DNA from: Idiomarina loihiensis
GTDB lineage: Bacteria > Pseudomonadota > Gammaproteobacteria > Enterobacterales > Alteromonadaceae
Direction of reading: 5' to 3'
Length of the DNA stretch: 64,000 bases
NCBI RefSeq assembly: GCF_024584785.1
Contig: NZ_CP074112.1
Coordinates: 868,001-932,000 of the forward strand
Shown here: piece by piece, positions 9,583-18,599 of the stretch
Position numbering within the stretch: the first letter of the stretch is position 1
Layout: every line of letters starts with the position of its first letter
Program-made: the position numbers and the translations under genes
The notes under the pieces: model-generated
Told to the model about the DNA's origin: nothing
The model's input: the letters and a program-made list of their open reading frames with translations, nothing else
The model's database searches: none

Positions 9583-9932
9583 AGCAGCGACCGATAGAAT
9601 CACCTTTGGTGAAAAAACGCATTGTGTTGAATTCAGAGGCACAACTGCGCCGTTACTATATGCCTTTTATCAAAGGCGGAGGCATGTTTCTTAATACCGA
9701 TGAGCCACTCGGTATAGGCGATGAGTTTTTGCTCGAAGTTCGCCTGTTCGGTGAGCACAACTCAGTGCTAGTTAAAAGCAAAGTTATATGGTTGGCGCCC
9801 TCTAAGCCTAGCCGCCCTGAACAACAAGGGGTAGGGGTGCAATTTGTTGACGATAAAGCCATGTTAAAAAACATGATTGAGTCAAAGTTAGCTGCCATCA
9901 GTGATACTGCACTAGCCACTGCTACCATGTAG
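9573..9932 (+). CDS. pilZ: PilZ-domain protein, type IV pilus PilZ
   Basis: The product is 119 aa from the ATG at 9573, inside the end of holB. An upstream in-frame ATG at 9483 would add 30 residues encoded within holB and is unlikely. It resembles the founding PilZ of Pseudomonas aeruginosa, a cytoplasmic type IV pilus assembly factor that also lies directly after holB. Visible: YYMPFIKGGGMFLNTD, LGDEFLLEVRLFGE and VGVQFVDD. The canonical cyclic-di-GMP motifs (RxxxR and D/NxSxxG) are not intact; GGGMF replaces the latter. It is therefore probably a non-binding PilZ that acts through protein contacts (inference). Confidence 0.9.
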   Translation: MDLEQRPIESPLVKKRIVLNSEAQLRRYYMPFIKGGGMFLNTDEPLGIGDEFLLEVRLFGEHNSVLVKSKVIWLAPSKPSRPEQQGVGVQFVDDKAMLKNMIESKLAAISDTALATATM

Positions 9933-9989
9933 CCCTTGTAGCTGATGGCTATTTGATTAAATAATAAACACACCGTTATAGGAGTCCTT

Positions 9990-10769
9990 GTGTTTATCGA
10001 TTCACACTGTCATTTAGACAAAATTGATTTAGCCGACTTTGGTGGCGATTTCGCGCAACTAATAGACACGGCTCGCGCCGCCCAAGTTGAACGTATGTTG
10101 TGTATTGGCGTTACTCTCGAAGAGTTTCCCGCTATGGCTGAGCTGGTGGCCGATTATGAAGATATTTACCTAAGTTGTGGTGTGCATCCCTTGTATGTCG
10201 CTAAACACCCCTTGCAGCAGCATCTACTGCGTGATTTAGCCAAACACGAACGAGTTGTAGCTATTGGTGAAACCGGCTTGGATTACTATTACGATGCCGA
10301 CAGTAAAAAGGTACAGCAAGAGAGCTTTGCTTATCACATTGAGTTAGCTAACGAACTTCACAAGCCATTAATTATCCACACCCGCGATGCTCGTGAGGAC
10401 ACTTTAAGTATGTTAAAAGAGGGCGGTGCTGAGCGTTGTGGAGGTGTGCTGCATTGCTTTACTGAATCGTTAGAAATGGCGCAGCGAGCCATTGATGAAC
10501 TGGGCTTTTACATTTCAATTTCAGGCATCGCATCGTTTCGTAGTGCGACTGAGTTGCGTGAAGTGGTTCAAGCTATTCCGTTGCAACATCTATTAATAGA
10601 AACCGATAGCCCTTGGTTAGCGCCGGTACCACATCGGGGTAAACAGAATCATCCTGCGCTAGTTGCGGATGTGGCAAAATGTGTTGCCGACATCAAAGGT
10701 TGCAGTTTAGCTGAAGTTGCGGCAGTGACTAAGAATAATTTTTTCAAGTTATTTCAAGGTGCTAATTAA
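9990..10769 (+). CDS. tatD: TatD-family metal-dependent hydrolase (YcfH-like)
   Basis: TIM-barrel deoxyribonuclease-type hydrolase, 259 aa. The N-terminal metal motif is DSHCHLD (residues 4-10); other ligand regions are AIGETGLDYYYD, IIHTRDA, LHCFTES and ETDSPWLAP. The start is GTG at 9990 after ribosome binding site TAGGAGT; the first codons give MFIDSHCHLD, so no other start is possible. Position after holB/pilZ matches E. coli ycfH (tatD paralogue); which paralogue it represents cannot be decided from one gene. Confidence 0.95.
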   Translation: MFIDSHCHLDKIDLADFGGDFAQLIDTARAAQVERMLCIGVTLEEFPAMAELVADYEDIYLSCGVHPLYVAKHPLQQHLLRDLAKHERVVAIGETGLDYYYDADSKKVQQESFAYHIELANELHKPLIIHTRDAREDTLSMLKEGGAERCGGVLHCFTESLEMAQRAIDELGFYISISGIASFRSATELREVVQAIPLQHLLIETDSPWLAPVPHRGKQNHPALVADVAKCVADIKGCSLAEVAAVTKNNFFKLFQGAN

Positions 10770-10795
10770 GGATTGTGTAAAAATCCAGCTAAAAG

Positions 10796-10921
10796 TTAGC
10801 AAATGTAGAAAATTTGTCTACACTCAAATCATGAGTTCCTTTTAGTTTTAGCGCACGGCTCAATCCCTTGAGCCATTCCCCTTGCTCGGGACAACCTTGG
10901 ATTGGTCCCGAGCATTTTTTT
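10796..10921 (+). ncRNA. Candidate small RNA with own promoter and terminator
   Basis: In the 180 bp between tatD and ansA there is a plausible sigma-70 promoter (TTAGCA 10796-10801, 17 bp, TACACT 10819-10824). It would give a roughly 90-nt transcript starting near 10831. That transcript contains hairpin GGCTCAA/TTGAGCC (10857-10874, loop TCCC) and then a 9-bp stem GCTCGGGAC/GTCCCGAGC (10884-10913) followed by seven T (10915-10921). The last hairpin is certainly a good terminator. Whether it merely ends tatD or ends an independent sRNA is inference; no known sRNA family was recognised. Confidence 0.35.
10884..10921 (+). terminator. Intrinsic terminator downstream of tatD
   Basis: Stem GCTCGGGAC (10884-10892) pairs with GTCCCGAGC (10905-10913), followed by A and T7. 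The U-tract is on the + strand only, so it does not serve the convergent ansA. Confidence 0.85.
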
Positions 10922-10949
10922 GTCTGCAATCTACTGCTTGCAAATCGAA

Positions 10950-11960
10950 TTAAGCGGTTAATTCACCGCGTAAATTAGTTTCTAGTAGGGTATTAATCTG
11001 AGTCTGACTTAAGTTTTGCGATAACAAATAATGTAACTTCGTCAGTGCTGCTTCAATGGTCATATCATGGCCACTGACCACTCCCACTTGGGCTAAGGCA
11101 TTGCCCGTCGCGTAACCCCCCATGTTCACCTTACCTTTAAAGCATTGGGTACAATTAAGTACTACAGTACCAGCCGCAATAGCGCGCTCTAAACTAGCCA
11201 GTAAAGCTGGATCTTGTGGCGCATTGCCAACCCCATAACTTTGCATGATAAGAGCCTTTACGGGCTGCTGAAGCATGTTGTCAAAGATCGCAGCCGATAT
11301 GCCTGGGTAAAGGGTAACCACGCCAACTGGCTGAGGCGTTACTGCGGTTAAGCGCAACGGCTCATTCCCTAAGGCTTGGATTTTGCCCTCTTGCAGGGTG
11401 ATTTGAATGCCGGCCTTTAATAACGGCGAAAAGTTGGGTGAGGCAAATGCGTTAAAGCCATTCGCATCGGCTTTGGTTGCTCGATTACCTCTGAACAGGG
11501 TGTTGTTAAAAAATAAACCAACTTCATGAATGGGATAATTAGCTGCTATGTACAAAGCATTTAATAAGTTGGTTTGACCATCTGAGCGCAACGCCGCGAG
11601 CGGTATTTGCGAACCGGTAATAATCACCGGTTTAGCCAAATTTTCGAACATGAAGGAGAGGGCTGATGCGGTGTAGGCCATGGTATCGGTGCCATGGAGG
11701 ATCACAAAGCCATCGTAAGCTTGGTAGTTGCGTTGAATGTCCTCAGCAATATGAAGCCAATCAGCGGGCGACATGTCAGACGAGTCCATGAGCGGCTGGT
11801 ATTCGTGAATGGTGAAATTGGGCATTTCGTCACGAAAGAATTCCGGCATATTGTGTACGCATTCTGTTAAAAAGCCAGCCGCAGGGACGTATCCCTGGGC
11901 TGACTTTTGCATACCTATCGTGCCGCCGGTATAGGCAACATAAATATTTTTTTTAGTCAT
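10950..11960 (-). CDS. ansA: Type I (cytoplasmic) L-asparaginase
   Basis: Hydrolyses asparagine to aspartate and ammonia. The product is 336 aa with no signal peptide, so it is the cytoplasmic low-affinity type I enzyme. The two asparaginase signatures are YTGGTIGM (Thr14) and LHGTDTMAYTAS (Thr91-Asp92). The ATG begins immediately after the sppA stop (no gap), so the two are cotranscribed. The same order, sppA-ansA, is found in E. coli. Confidence 0.96.
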   Translation of the reverse strand: MTKKNIYVAYTGGTIGMQKSAQGYVPAAGFLTECVHNMPEFFRDEMPNFTIHEYQPLMDSSDMSPADWLHIAEDIQRNYQAYDGFVILHGTDTMAYTASALSFMFENLAKPVIITGSQIPLAALRSDGQTNLLNALYIAANYPIHEVGLFFNNTLFRGNRATKADANGFNAFASPNFSPLLKAGIQITLQEGKIQALGNEPLRLTAVTPQPVGVVTLYPGISAAIFDNMLQQPVKALIMQSYGVGNAPQDPALLASLERAIAAGTVVLNCTQCFKGKVNMGGYATGNALAQVGVVSGHDMTIEAALTKLHYLLSQNLSQTQINTLLETNLRGELTA

Positions 11961-13826
11961 TTAGTTTAGTTTGCATAACTCACACAAAGCATACACACCG
12001 TTCGGGTCATTGAATTTAGAGGTTACTTCAACTTCTTCCCATAAGCTGTATAGCTGCGCTTTAAGTGGATTCTGCTCGGTGCTGCGAAGTTCGCTAGGAA
12101 CTAACAAACTAGCTTGACCAAACAACTCTTGCATAAATTGCTCACGTGGACTCAGATCATTGCTCACGGTCACCACGTCGTAGTCACTGACACCCGCTCG
12201 GGTGGCCGCAGCGCTAATGGCATCATCAAGTTCACCTAATTGGTCAACTAAACCCAACTCTTTGGCTTTGCGCCCGGTCCAAATCCGCCCCTGAGCCACC
12301 TCGTGCACGGCATCGTAACTCATGTTGCGACTTTCGGCTACCATCCCAACAAAATCACGGTAGAACTTTTCGATGGAAACTTGCACTAGATAGCGGCCGT
12401 TATCATCGATACCACGAGTAATATCTAATACCGGCAAATCTGTGGTGTGGTAACCATCGTTGTACACGCCAAATTCGTTTAGCGCTTTTTCGATGGTAAA
12501 GAACATACCAAAAACGCCAATCGAACCAGTAATGGTGGTAGGAGTGGCCCAAATCTCATCGGCGCTAGCGGCAATCCAATAACCACCTGATGCAGCAACC
12601 GAGCTCATTGAGGCAATCACTGGGATGCCTGCTTTTTTCAGTTCTAGCACCTCTTGGCGAATCACTTCTGAGGCAAAGCCACTGCCGCCTGGGCTATCAA
12701 TACGCAACACCACAGCTTTGGTATCTTCGTCTAGGCGTGCTTTACGCAGTAGGGCAGCGGTACTATCTCCGCCAATACTACCAGGTTTGGCTTGGCCATC
12801 AGAAATAACACCACGAGCTACAACAATGGCAATTTCTGCCTTGTCTTTATGTTCGCTGCTGTCCTCTAACTGCTCCGCTTGACCGTTAAGAGCAGCTAAA
12901 TATTGTTCGTGGTTGATTTGACGCCAGCTCTTTTCATCGTCATCAAGGCCGGTAATTCCAATCATTTCAGCACGGAATTGTTCACGACTGTAGAGAGCGT
13001 CAACTAATCCAGTATTCAGGGCTAGTTGCGCCATATCATTGTCATACTGAGTCAGAGCTTGACGGAAATCATCCATCTTGCCACTTAGCATCAATGGGCT
13101 GATTGAACGTAATTGGCTTAGGTCATCCATGTAGGTGTCCCACAACTCGTCATACAACTCTTTGTTCGCGGCTAGCGCTTCATCAGACATATCGTTGCGG
13201 GTGTAGGGTTCTACCGCCGACTTAAAGGCACCCACTTTAAAGACATGAGCAGTAATGTTGAACTTCTCTAAGAAATCTTTGAAGTAGAGATTGTAGCCAC
13301 CAAAACCTTCGAACATCATCGACCCGAGTGGGTTCAAATAAATGGTATCCGCATGGGCTGCCACATAATATTGGTTTTGAGTGTAATTATCGGCATAAGT
13401 TACTACAGGTTTACCAGCACTGCGAAAATCAAGTAAGGCCTGGCCCAAGGCTTGCATTTTGTTACTGCCGCCACCAGCGAAGTTACTCAGATTTAACTGA
13501 ATACCACTGATGCGATCATCAGTTTTAGCCTGTTCGATGCTTTCTAACACGTCAACGAGTAAGACTTCAGGAAGTTGACTCCCGCCACCGAAGGCTTCAT
13601 TAAAAAACTGGTCAACGGGGTCGACCCAAGTTTCTTCTTCAACCAAGATACCATTCAGTTGCAGCACCAACATGCCATTTTCAGGTACCTTAACTTGTTC
13701 TTCCTCAGCGACAAGTAGCCCTAAAACTAAAATTAAAACAAGAAAAAATACCGCATTGACAATCAACTTTCGGAAAAAGTTGATCAATCCAAATAGCTTT
13801 TTAAAGACTGAAGCAATCCCGCTCAT
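11961..13826 (-). CDS. sppA: Signal peptide peptidase SppA, 67K type
   Basis: Inner-membrane serine protease that degrades cleaved signal peptides. The product is 621 aa, the long duplicated form. An N-terminal membrane segment lies at about residues 21-41 (IVNAVFFLVLILVLGLLVA). Catalytic Lys202 in VGAFKSAVEP belongs to the first repeat and Ser413 in SSVAASGGYW to the second, as in E. coli (Lys209/Ser409). It is divergent from ydjA across 164 bp, and is followed with no gap by ansA; the ydjA-sppA-ansA order is conserved with enterobacteria. Confidence 0.97.
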   Translation of the reverse strand: MSGIASVFKKLFGLINFFRKLIVNAVFFLVLILVLGLLVAEEEQVKVPENGMLVLQLNGILVEEETWVDPVDQFFNEAFGGGSQLPEVLLVDVLESIEQAKTDDRISGIQLNLSNFAGGGSNKMQALGQALLDFRSAGKPVVTYADNYTQNQYYVAAHADTIYLNPLGSMMFEGFGGYNLYFKDFLEKFNITAHVFKVGAFKSAVEPYTRNDMSDEALAANKELYDELWDTYMDDLSQLRSISPLMLSGKMDDFRQALTQYDNDMAQLALNTGLVDALYSREQFRAEMIGITGLDDDEKSWRQINHEQYLAALNGQAEQLEDSSEHKDKAEIAIVVARGVISDGQAKPGSIGGDSTAALLRKARLDEDTKAVVLRIDSPGGSGFASEVIRQEVLELKKAGIPVIASMSSVAASGGYWIAASADEIWATPTTITGSIGVFGMFFTIEKALNEFGVYNDGYHTTDLPVLDITRGIDDNGRYLVQVSIEKFYRDFVGMVAESRNMSYDAVHEVAQGRIWTGRKAKELGLVDQLGELDDAISAAATRAGVSDYDVVTVSNDLSPREQFMQELFGQASLLVPSELRSTEQNPLKAQLYSLWEEVEVTSKFNDPNGVYALCELCKLN

Positions 13827-13990
13827 ATAAAATGTTCCTACTCTAAATTAAGACTTACTACGAAGATTACAGCAGATTTTTTAGAGAAACTAGTCAGACA
13901 ATGTAACAGAGCATGATCATTTGTTAAGCTATGCATTATTTAGCGCTGCAGCAGCACATTATTAGTTGAATCTAGGAGTCCGAGGACACC

Positions 13991-14542
13991 ATGCAAGCCA
14001 TTGAATTATTAACGACTCGTTCATCTATGCCTCGGTTAGTTGCACCTGGGCCAACTCATGAACAATTACAATTGATGTTTCAGGCCGCTTGCAGAGCACC
14101 TGATCACATGGCCTTGATGCCGTATTCTTTTACGCTTTATCAAGAGCAGGGGCGCGCTAAGTTGGGCACAATATTTGCCAGTGCCGCAAAGGCTCGCGAG
14201 CTTAATGAAACGCAAGTGGCACAAGCCCAAGAACTGCCTTTGCGAGCACCTGCAGTGATTATGGTAGCAATGCGGGCACAGCAACACGACAAAGTACCGC
14301 GCGATGAGCAACTGGCCTGCGCTGCCTGCGCCACCTTATTGCTGCAGCAAGCTGCGTTCGCACAAGGGTTAGGGGCCATCTGGCGTACTGGATGGTTAGC
14401 CGAAGATGAGGTGGTTAAAGCTCAACTTGGCTTAGCGCCAGCCGATGCTATCGTTGGCTTTTTATACGTTGGTACGCCAGCGGTCGCTACGCCCATCAAG
14501 CCTGATAAAGATTGGCAGAGTAAAGTTGAGATAGTGGAGTAA
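13991..14542 (+). CDS. ydjA: YdjA-like nitroreductase
   Basis: FMN-dependent oxidoreductase of the nitroreductase fold, 183 aa. The small YdjA subgroup has no settled physiological substrate. Visible: TTRSSMPRLVAPGPTHEQL at the N-terminus, the FMN-contact AACRAPDHMALMPYSF and a C-terminal GLGAIWRTGWLA. The ribosome binding site is AGGAGTCCGAGGA before the ATG. It is divergent from sppA as in E. coli. A strong hairpin follows 20 bp downstream. Confidence 0.93.
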   Translation: MQAIELLTTRSSMPRLVAPGPTHEQLQLMFQAACRAPDHMALMPYSFTLYQEQGRAKLGTIFASAAKARELNETQVAQAQELPLRAPAVIMVAMRAQQHDKVPRDEQLACAACATLLLQQAAFAQGLGAIWRTGWLAEDEVVKAQLGLAPADAIVGFLYVGTPAVATPIKPDKDWQSKVEIVE

Positions 14543-14561
14543 TAACTTAGGCTCACAACGA

Positions 14562-14589
14562 ACAACGCCGAGGGGTTACTCGGCGTTGT
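14562..14589. terminator. Hairpin between convergent ydjA and asnS
   Basis: Perfect 11-bp stem ACAACGCCGAG / CTCGGCGTTGT (14562-14572, 14579-14589) with loop GGGTTA. Neither strand has a good T-tract after it, so it may be a weak bidirectional terminator or a 3'-end-stabilising structure. Confidence 0.55.
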
Positions 14590-14628
14590 GACAGCAGCAG
14601 CTACTTAAACGGGTAGCCCAATAGCGTC

Positions 14629-16029
14629 TTAGAAATCAGCGTTTTTCGGAGCCCGCGGGAACGGGATCACATCACGGATGTTACCCATTCCAGTAACATA
14701 GGTGACCAAGCGCTCAAAGCCCAAGCCAAAGCCGGCATGAGGAACTGTGCCGTAACGGCGTAAATCACGGTACCAACCGTAGTGCTCAATCGGCAAGCCC
14801 ATCTCTTGCATGCGCGTATCAAGGCGATCTAAGCGCTCTTCACGGGCGCTACCACCTATAATTTCACCAATACCTGGCGCTAACACGTCCATGGCTGCGA
14901 CGGTTTTGCCGTCATCATTTTGGCGCATGTAGAATGCTTTGATGTCCTTCGGATAGTTCTTCAGAATAATAGGCGCACCTACATGTTCTTCAGCTAAATA
15001 ACGTTCGTGCTCAGATTGTAAATCCATGCCCCATTCAACGGCGTACTCAAACTTCTTGCCACAATTTTGCAAGATTTCGACCGCAGTGGTGTAATCCATG
15101 TGCACGAACTTATTGCTCACCACATGCTGTAAGCGATTAAGGACATCCTTATCCACCCGTTGCTGGAAGAAGGCCATGTCATCGGCTCGTTCGCTCAATA
15201 CCGCATTGATACAGTATTTCAGCATATCTTCAGCTAAGTCTGCGATCTCGTTAAGATCGGCAAAGGCTAGCTCTGGCTCAACCATCCAGAATTCCGCCAA
15301 GTGCCGGCTGGTGTTTGAGTTCTCGGCACGGAATGTGGGGCCGAAGGTGTAGATTTTAGATAGTGCACAGGCGTATGTTTCACCGTTAAGCTGCCCTGAT
15401 ACTGTCAAAAAGGTTTCTTTACCAAAAAAATCCTTACTGAAATCAACATCACCTTGTTCAGTGCGTGGTAAGTTGAGTAAATCTAAGGTAGATACTCGAA
15501 ACATCTCGCCAGCGCCTTCGGCATCTGAGGCGGTGATGATTGGCGTGGCAACCCATAGGTACCCACGTTCATGAAAGAAACGATGAATTGCTTGCGCTAA
15601 ACAGTTGCGAACACGCATCACTGCACCGGTGATATTAGTACGTGGGCGTAAGTGAGCAAATTCACGCAAATATTCCATCGAGTGCGGTTTGGGCGACATC
15701 GGATAGGTGTCAGGATCTTCAACAAAGCCAAATACTTGTACGGCTGTAGCTTGCAACTCGAAAGATTGACCTTTGCCCGCAGATTCAGCCACCGTACCTG
15801 TCACCGCAACACTACAACCGGTCGTGAGTTTTAACACGTCATTGTCGTAATTATCGAGTTGATTTGGAACTACAGCCTGAATTGGATCAAAACAAGAACC
15901 GTCATGCACATTGATAAAAGAAATTCCTGCTTTTGAATCGCGGCGGGTACGAACCCAACCACGAACAGTAACTTCTTCACCAACGGCAATTTTCCCCGAT
16001 AAAACATCGACAATGGTAGCGCAGGACAT
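14629..16029 (-). CDS. asnS: Asparaginyl-tRNA synthetase
   Basis: Class IIb aminoacyl-tRNA synthetase, 466 aa from the ATG at 16027-16029. This start gives [19 protein letters not shown], aligned with E. coli AsnRS; an upstream ATG (16080) would add 17 unlikely residues. An OB-fold anticodon-binding domain ([17 protein letters not shown]) is followed by class II motifs: motif 2 [19 protein letters not shown] and motif 3 [10 protein letters not shown] near the C-terminus. A ribosome binding site (GGAG) lies 10 bp upstream. It stands alone, convergent to ydjA. Confidence 0.98.
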   Translation of the reverse strand: MSCATIVDVLSGKIAVGEEVTVRGWVRTRRDSKAGISFINVHDGSCFDPIQAVVPNQLDNYDNDVLKLTTGCSVAVTGTVAESAGKGQSFELQATAVQVFGFVEDPDTYPMSPKPHSMEYLREFAHLRPRTNITGAVMRVRNCLAQAIHRFFHERGYLWVATPIITASDAEGAGEMFRVSTLDLLNLPRTEQGDVDFSKDFFGKETFLTVSGQLNGETYACALSKIYTFGPTFRAENSNTSRHLAEFWMVEPELAFADLNEIADLAEDMLKYCINAVLSERADDMAFFQQRVDKDVLNRLQHVVSNKFVHMDYTTAVEILQNCGKKFEYAVEWGMDLQSEHERYLAEEHVGAPIILKNYPKDIKAFYMRQNDDGKTVAAMDVLAPGIGEIIGGSAREERLDRLDTRMQEMGLPIEHYGWYRDLRRYGTVPHAGFGLGFERLVTYVTGMGNIRDVIPFPRAPKNADF

Positions 16030-16132
16030 GGGCCTAAAAACTCCGTTTGTTGAACAAATAAAAAGATAGTGAGTTAACACATCACAAATAGACCGTTATG
16101 TTACCTTGCTTTGCGTCAGACTCAAGCGAAAA

Positions 16133-17431
16133 TCAACGCCTTTCTACCTGTTTCACGATTTCTTGCATGGCAAGGGTTAAACAAGCAAGTTGTTCGGGGC
16201 TAATAATGAAGGGTGGCATGATGTACAGCAATTTACCAAAGGGTCGGATCCAAGCCCCATGAGCAACGGCAATACGCTGGGCTTCAGCAACATCTAAGGG
16301 GGCTTGCATCTCAACCACACCAATAGCTCCGAATACTCTGACCTCAGCAACGCAGGCATATTGTACGAGATGCGCTAATTGTTGCTGCAGCGATTGCTCT
16401 ATTTGAGCTATTTGTTGCTGCCATGGCGACGCCAATAGGAGTTCAATGCTGGCACAAGCGACCGCACAGGCGAGTGGGTTAGCCATAAACGTCGGGCCGT
16501 GCATAAAGGTACCGCCTGCGGGTCCATGGCTGATGGTGGTAGCAATGTCAGTAGTGGTTAATACGGCTGCAAGCGTCATGTAACCACCGGTTAAGGCCTT
16601 CCCTAAGCACATAATATCGGGGCTGATTGCAGCATGTTCACAAGCAAACAGGGTGCCAGTGCGGCCAAATCCGGTAGCAATTTCATCGGCAATCAACAAC
16701 ACCTGATAGTGGTCACAGAGTTCTCGGATTTTGCGCAAATAGTTTGGATGATAAAAACGCATACCGCCAGCTCCTTGCACTATCGGTTCGAGGATAACCG
16801 CGGCCAGTTCCTGCTGATGTTGCTGTAACAGGTGCTCGATGGCGTCGGTTGCCGAGTCTTGCCACTGCTGCGTAGGGGTGATCTCAGGGCGGGGGGCAAA
16901 TAATTGCTGACGTACACTATTTTGAAAGAGCCCATGCATACCATTTACCGGATCGCACACCGACATCGCCGCAAAGGTATCGCCATGGTAACCACCACGG
17001 ATGGTAGCTAAACGATTTTTCTGTGGCTGTTGCCGTGCCACCCAATATTGCACAGCCATTTTGATCGCAACCTCCACCGCAACTGAGCCTGAATCAGCAA
17101 GAAAAACCTGTTGCAATGGTGCTGGGGTAAGTTCCACTAGTTGTTTACAGAGAGCAATGGCTGGGGCGTGGGTAATACCCCCAAACATCACATGGCTCAT
17201 GTGCTGCAATTGGTCACTGACGGCCTGATTGAGCCGTGGATGATTGTAGCCATGAATTGCTGCCCACCACGAAGACATGCCATCAACCAAATGACGGCCG
17301 TCGCTGAGGATTAGCTCGCAGCCTGTCGCTGCTTCCACAGGATAGGTAGGCAGCGGCTTGGCAAATGAGGTGTAGGGATGCCAGATATGTTGCTGGTCAA
17401 AAAGTAAATCCGCCTGACTAATTTTGGTCAT
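16133..17431 (-). CDS. bioA: Adenosylmethionine-8-amino-7-oxononanoate aminotransferase
   Basis: PLP enzyme making 7,8-diaminopelargonic acid, the third assembly step of the biotin ring. The product is 432 aa. HIWHPYTSF near the N-terminus, the [12 protein letters not shown] segment, [11 protein letters not shown] and PLP lysine Lys278 in CLGKALTGG are all typical of BioA. It is transcribed divergently from bioBFCD, the E. coli arrangement, sharing a short control region with a candidate BirA operator. Confidence 0.97.
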   Translation of the reverse strand: MTKISQADLLFDQQHIWHPYTSFAKPLPTYPVEAATGCELILSDGRHLVDGMSSWWAAIHGYNHPRLNQAVSDQLQHMSHVMFGGITHAPAIALCKQLVELTPAPLQQVFLADSGSVAVEVAIKMAVQYWVARQQPQKNRLATIRGGYHGDTFAAMSVCDPVNGMHGLFQNSVRQQLFAPRPEITPTQQWQDSATDAIEHLLQQHQQELAAVILEPIVQGAGGMRFYHPNYLRKIRELCDHYQVLLIADEIATGFGRTGTLFACEHAAISPDIMCLGKALTGGYMTLAAVLTTTDIATTISHGPAGGTFMHGPTFMANPLACAVACASIELLLASPWQQQIAQIEQSLQQQLAHLVQYACVAEVRVFGAIGVVEMQAPLDVAEAQRIAVAHGAWIRPFGKLLYIMPPFIISPEQLACLTLAMQEIVKQVERR

Positions 17432-17442
17432 TAATTCATCAC

Positions 17443-17475
17443 TTGTTATTTTAACGGTAATTATTAAGTTGACAG
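17443..17475. promoter_or_regulatory. Candidate BirA operator between bioA and bioB
   Basis: Imperfect inverted repeat TTGTTATTT-N15-AGTTGACAG (17443-17451, 17467-17475), comparable to the biotin operator TTGTAAACC-N15/16-GGTTTACAA. The right half overlaps a perfect -35 TTGACA (17469-17474) for bioB; a weak -10 TAGGCT sits 16 bp on (17491-17496). The left half is degenerate, so this is a candidate only. If the promoter is right, transcription starts near 17503, which argues against a bioB start at GTG 17506. Confidence 0.45.
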
Positions 17476-17538
17476 TTTAAAATGTCGAAGTAGGCTATGC
17501 AATAAGTGAATGAGCTATTGGATATTAGAGCGAGAGTT

Positions 17539-18585
17539 ATGGCAGCTAGTGATGCAGTTAGGCACGATTGGAGTGCAACCGAGTTAGAGCAGTTATTTGA
17601 ATTGCCTTTTAATGATTTGCTGTTTCAAGCACAGCAAGTTCATCGGCGTCATTTTGACGCTAATGCGGTGCAGGTTAGTACCCTGTTATCGATCAAAACA
17701 GGCGCCTGTCCGGAAGATTGCAAATACTGTCCGCAAAGCGCCCATTACCGCACTGATGTCGACAAAGAACGGTTGTTGGCAGTGAAAAAGGTTTTAGCAG
17801 AGGCAGAGGCAGCAAAAGCAGCTGGAGCCAGCCGTTTTTGCATGGGAGCCGCTTGGCGTAATCCCAAAGATCGTGACATGCCATACTTAATTGAGATGAT
17901 TCAAGGAGTGAAACAGCTTGGGTTAGAAACCTGCATGACGCTGGGGATGTTAACGCCCCTGCAAGCTAAATCGTTACAACAAGCAGGGCTGGATTATTAC
18001 AATCATAATTTAGATACCTCACCAGAATTCTACGGTGAAATTATAACGACACGAACCTATCAAGACCGCTTGGCTACGCTACAACATGTTCGTGATGCCG
18101 GCATGAAAGTCTGTGCCGGCGGCATTGTTGGCATGGGTGAGAGTCGGCATGATCGCGCTAGTCTTATTAGCCAGTTGGCACAGTTACCACAGCATCCTGA
18201 AAGCGTACCTATCAATATGTTGGTGAAAGTTAAGGGAACGCCTTTTGCTGAGCTGGAAGATCTTGATCCTTTTGAATTTGTGCGCACCATTGCGGTTGCT
18301 CGAATTGCTTTACCCACCTCCTTTGTGCGTTTATCAGCTGGCCGGGAGTCGATGCCCGATACCATGCAAGCTTTATGTTTTATGGCTGGTGCTAACTCTA
18401 TTTTTTATGGCGAGCGGTTATTGACTACGGCCAATCCGGGTACTGATAGCGATCAGGCCTTGTTTCAACGGCTTGGCATCAAACCGCTACAACATACCGA
18501 TTATGCGGATGAAGTACACCAAAGCGTGATAGCCGATGCGATTCAAGAGCAACGCCAACCTACACTCTATTATCCGGCTAAATAG
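17539..18585 (+). CDS. bioB: Biotin synthase
   Basis: Radical-SAM enzyme inserting sulphur into dethiobiotin. The product is 348 aa from ATG 17539, close to the E. coli 346 aa; an in-frame GTG at 17506 would add 11 residues but lies at the predicted transcription start. The radical-SAM cluster CPEDCKYC follows STLLSIKTG, and the [2Fe-2S] ligand region includes [15 protein letters not shown] and KVCAGGIVG, with the arginine in RLSAGR. Upstream GAGAG is a modest ribosome binding site. First gene of bioBFCD. Confidence 0.95.
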   Translation: MAASDAVRHDWSATELEQLFELPFNDLLFQAQQVHRRHFDANAVQVSTLLSIKTGACPEDCKYCPQSAHYRTDVDKERLLAVKKVLAEAEAAKAAGASRFCMGAAWRNPKDRDMPYLIEMIQGVKQLGLETCMTLGMLTPLQAKSLQQAGLDYYNHNLDTSPEFYGEIITTRTYQDRLATLQHVRDAGMKVCAGGIVGMGESRHDRASLISQLAQLPQHPESVPINMLVKVKGTPFAELEDLDPFEFVRTIAVARIALPTSFVRLSAGRESMPDTMQALCFMAGANSIFYGERLLTTANPGTDSDQALFQRLGIKPLQHTDYADEVHQSVIADAIQEQRQPTLYYPAK

Positions 18586-18599
18586 GAGCAGGTGGCAAG

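Noticed and set aside
16030-16080. Longer asnS start at 16080
   Set aside because: Adds 17 residues unlike the family; ATG 16027-16029 aligns with E. coli AsnRS and has GGAG upstream.
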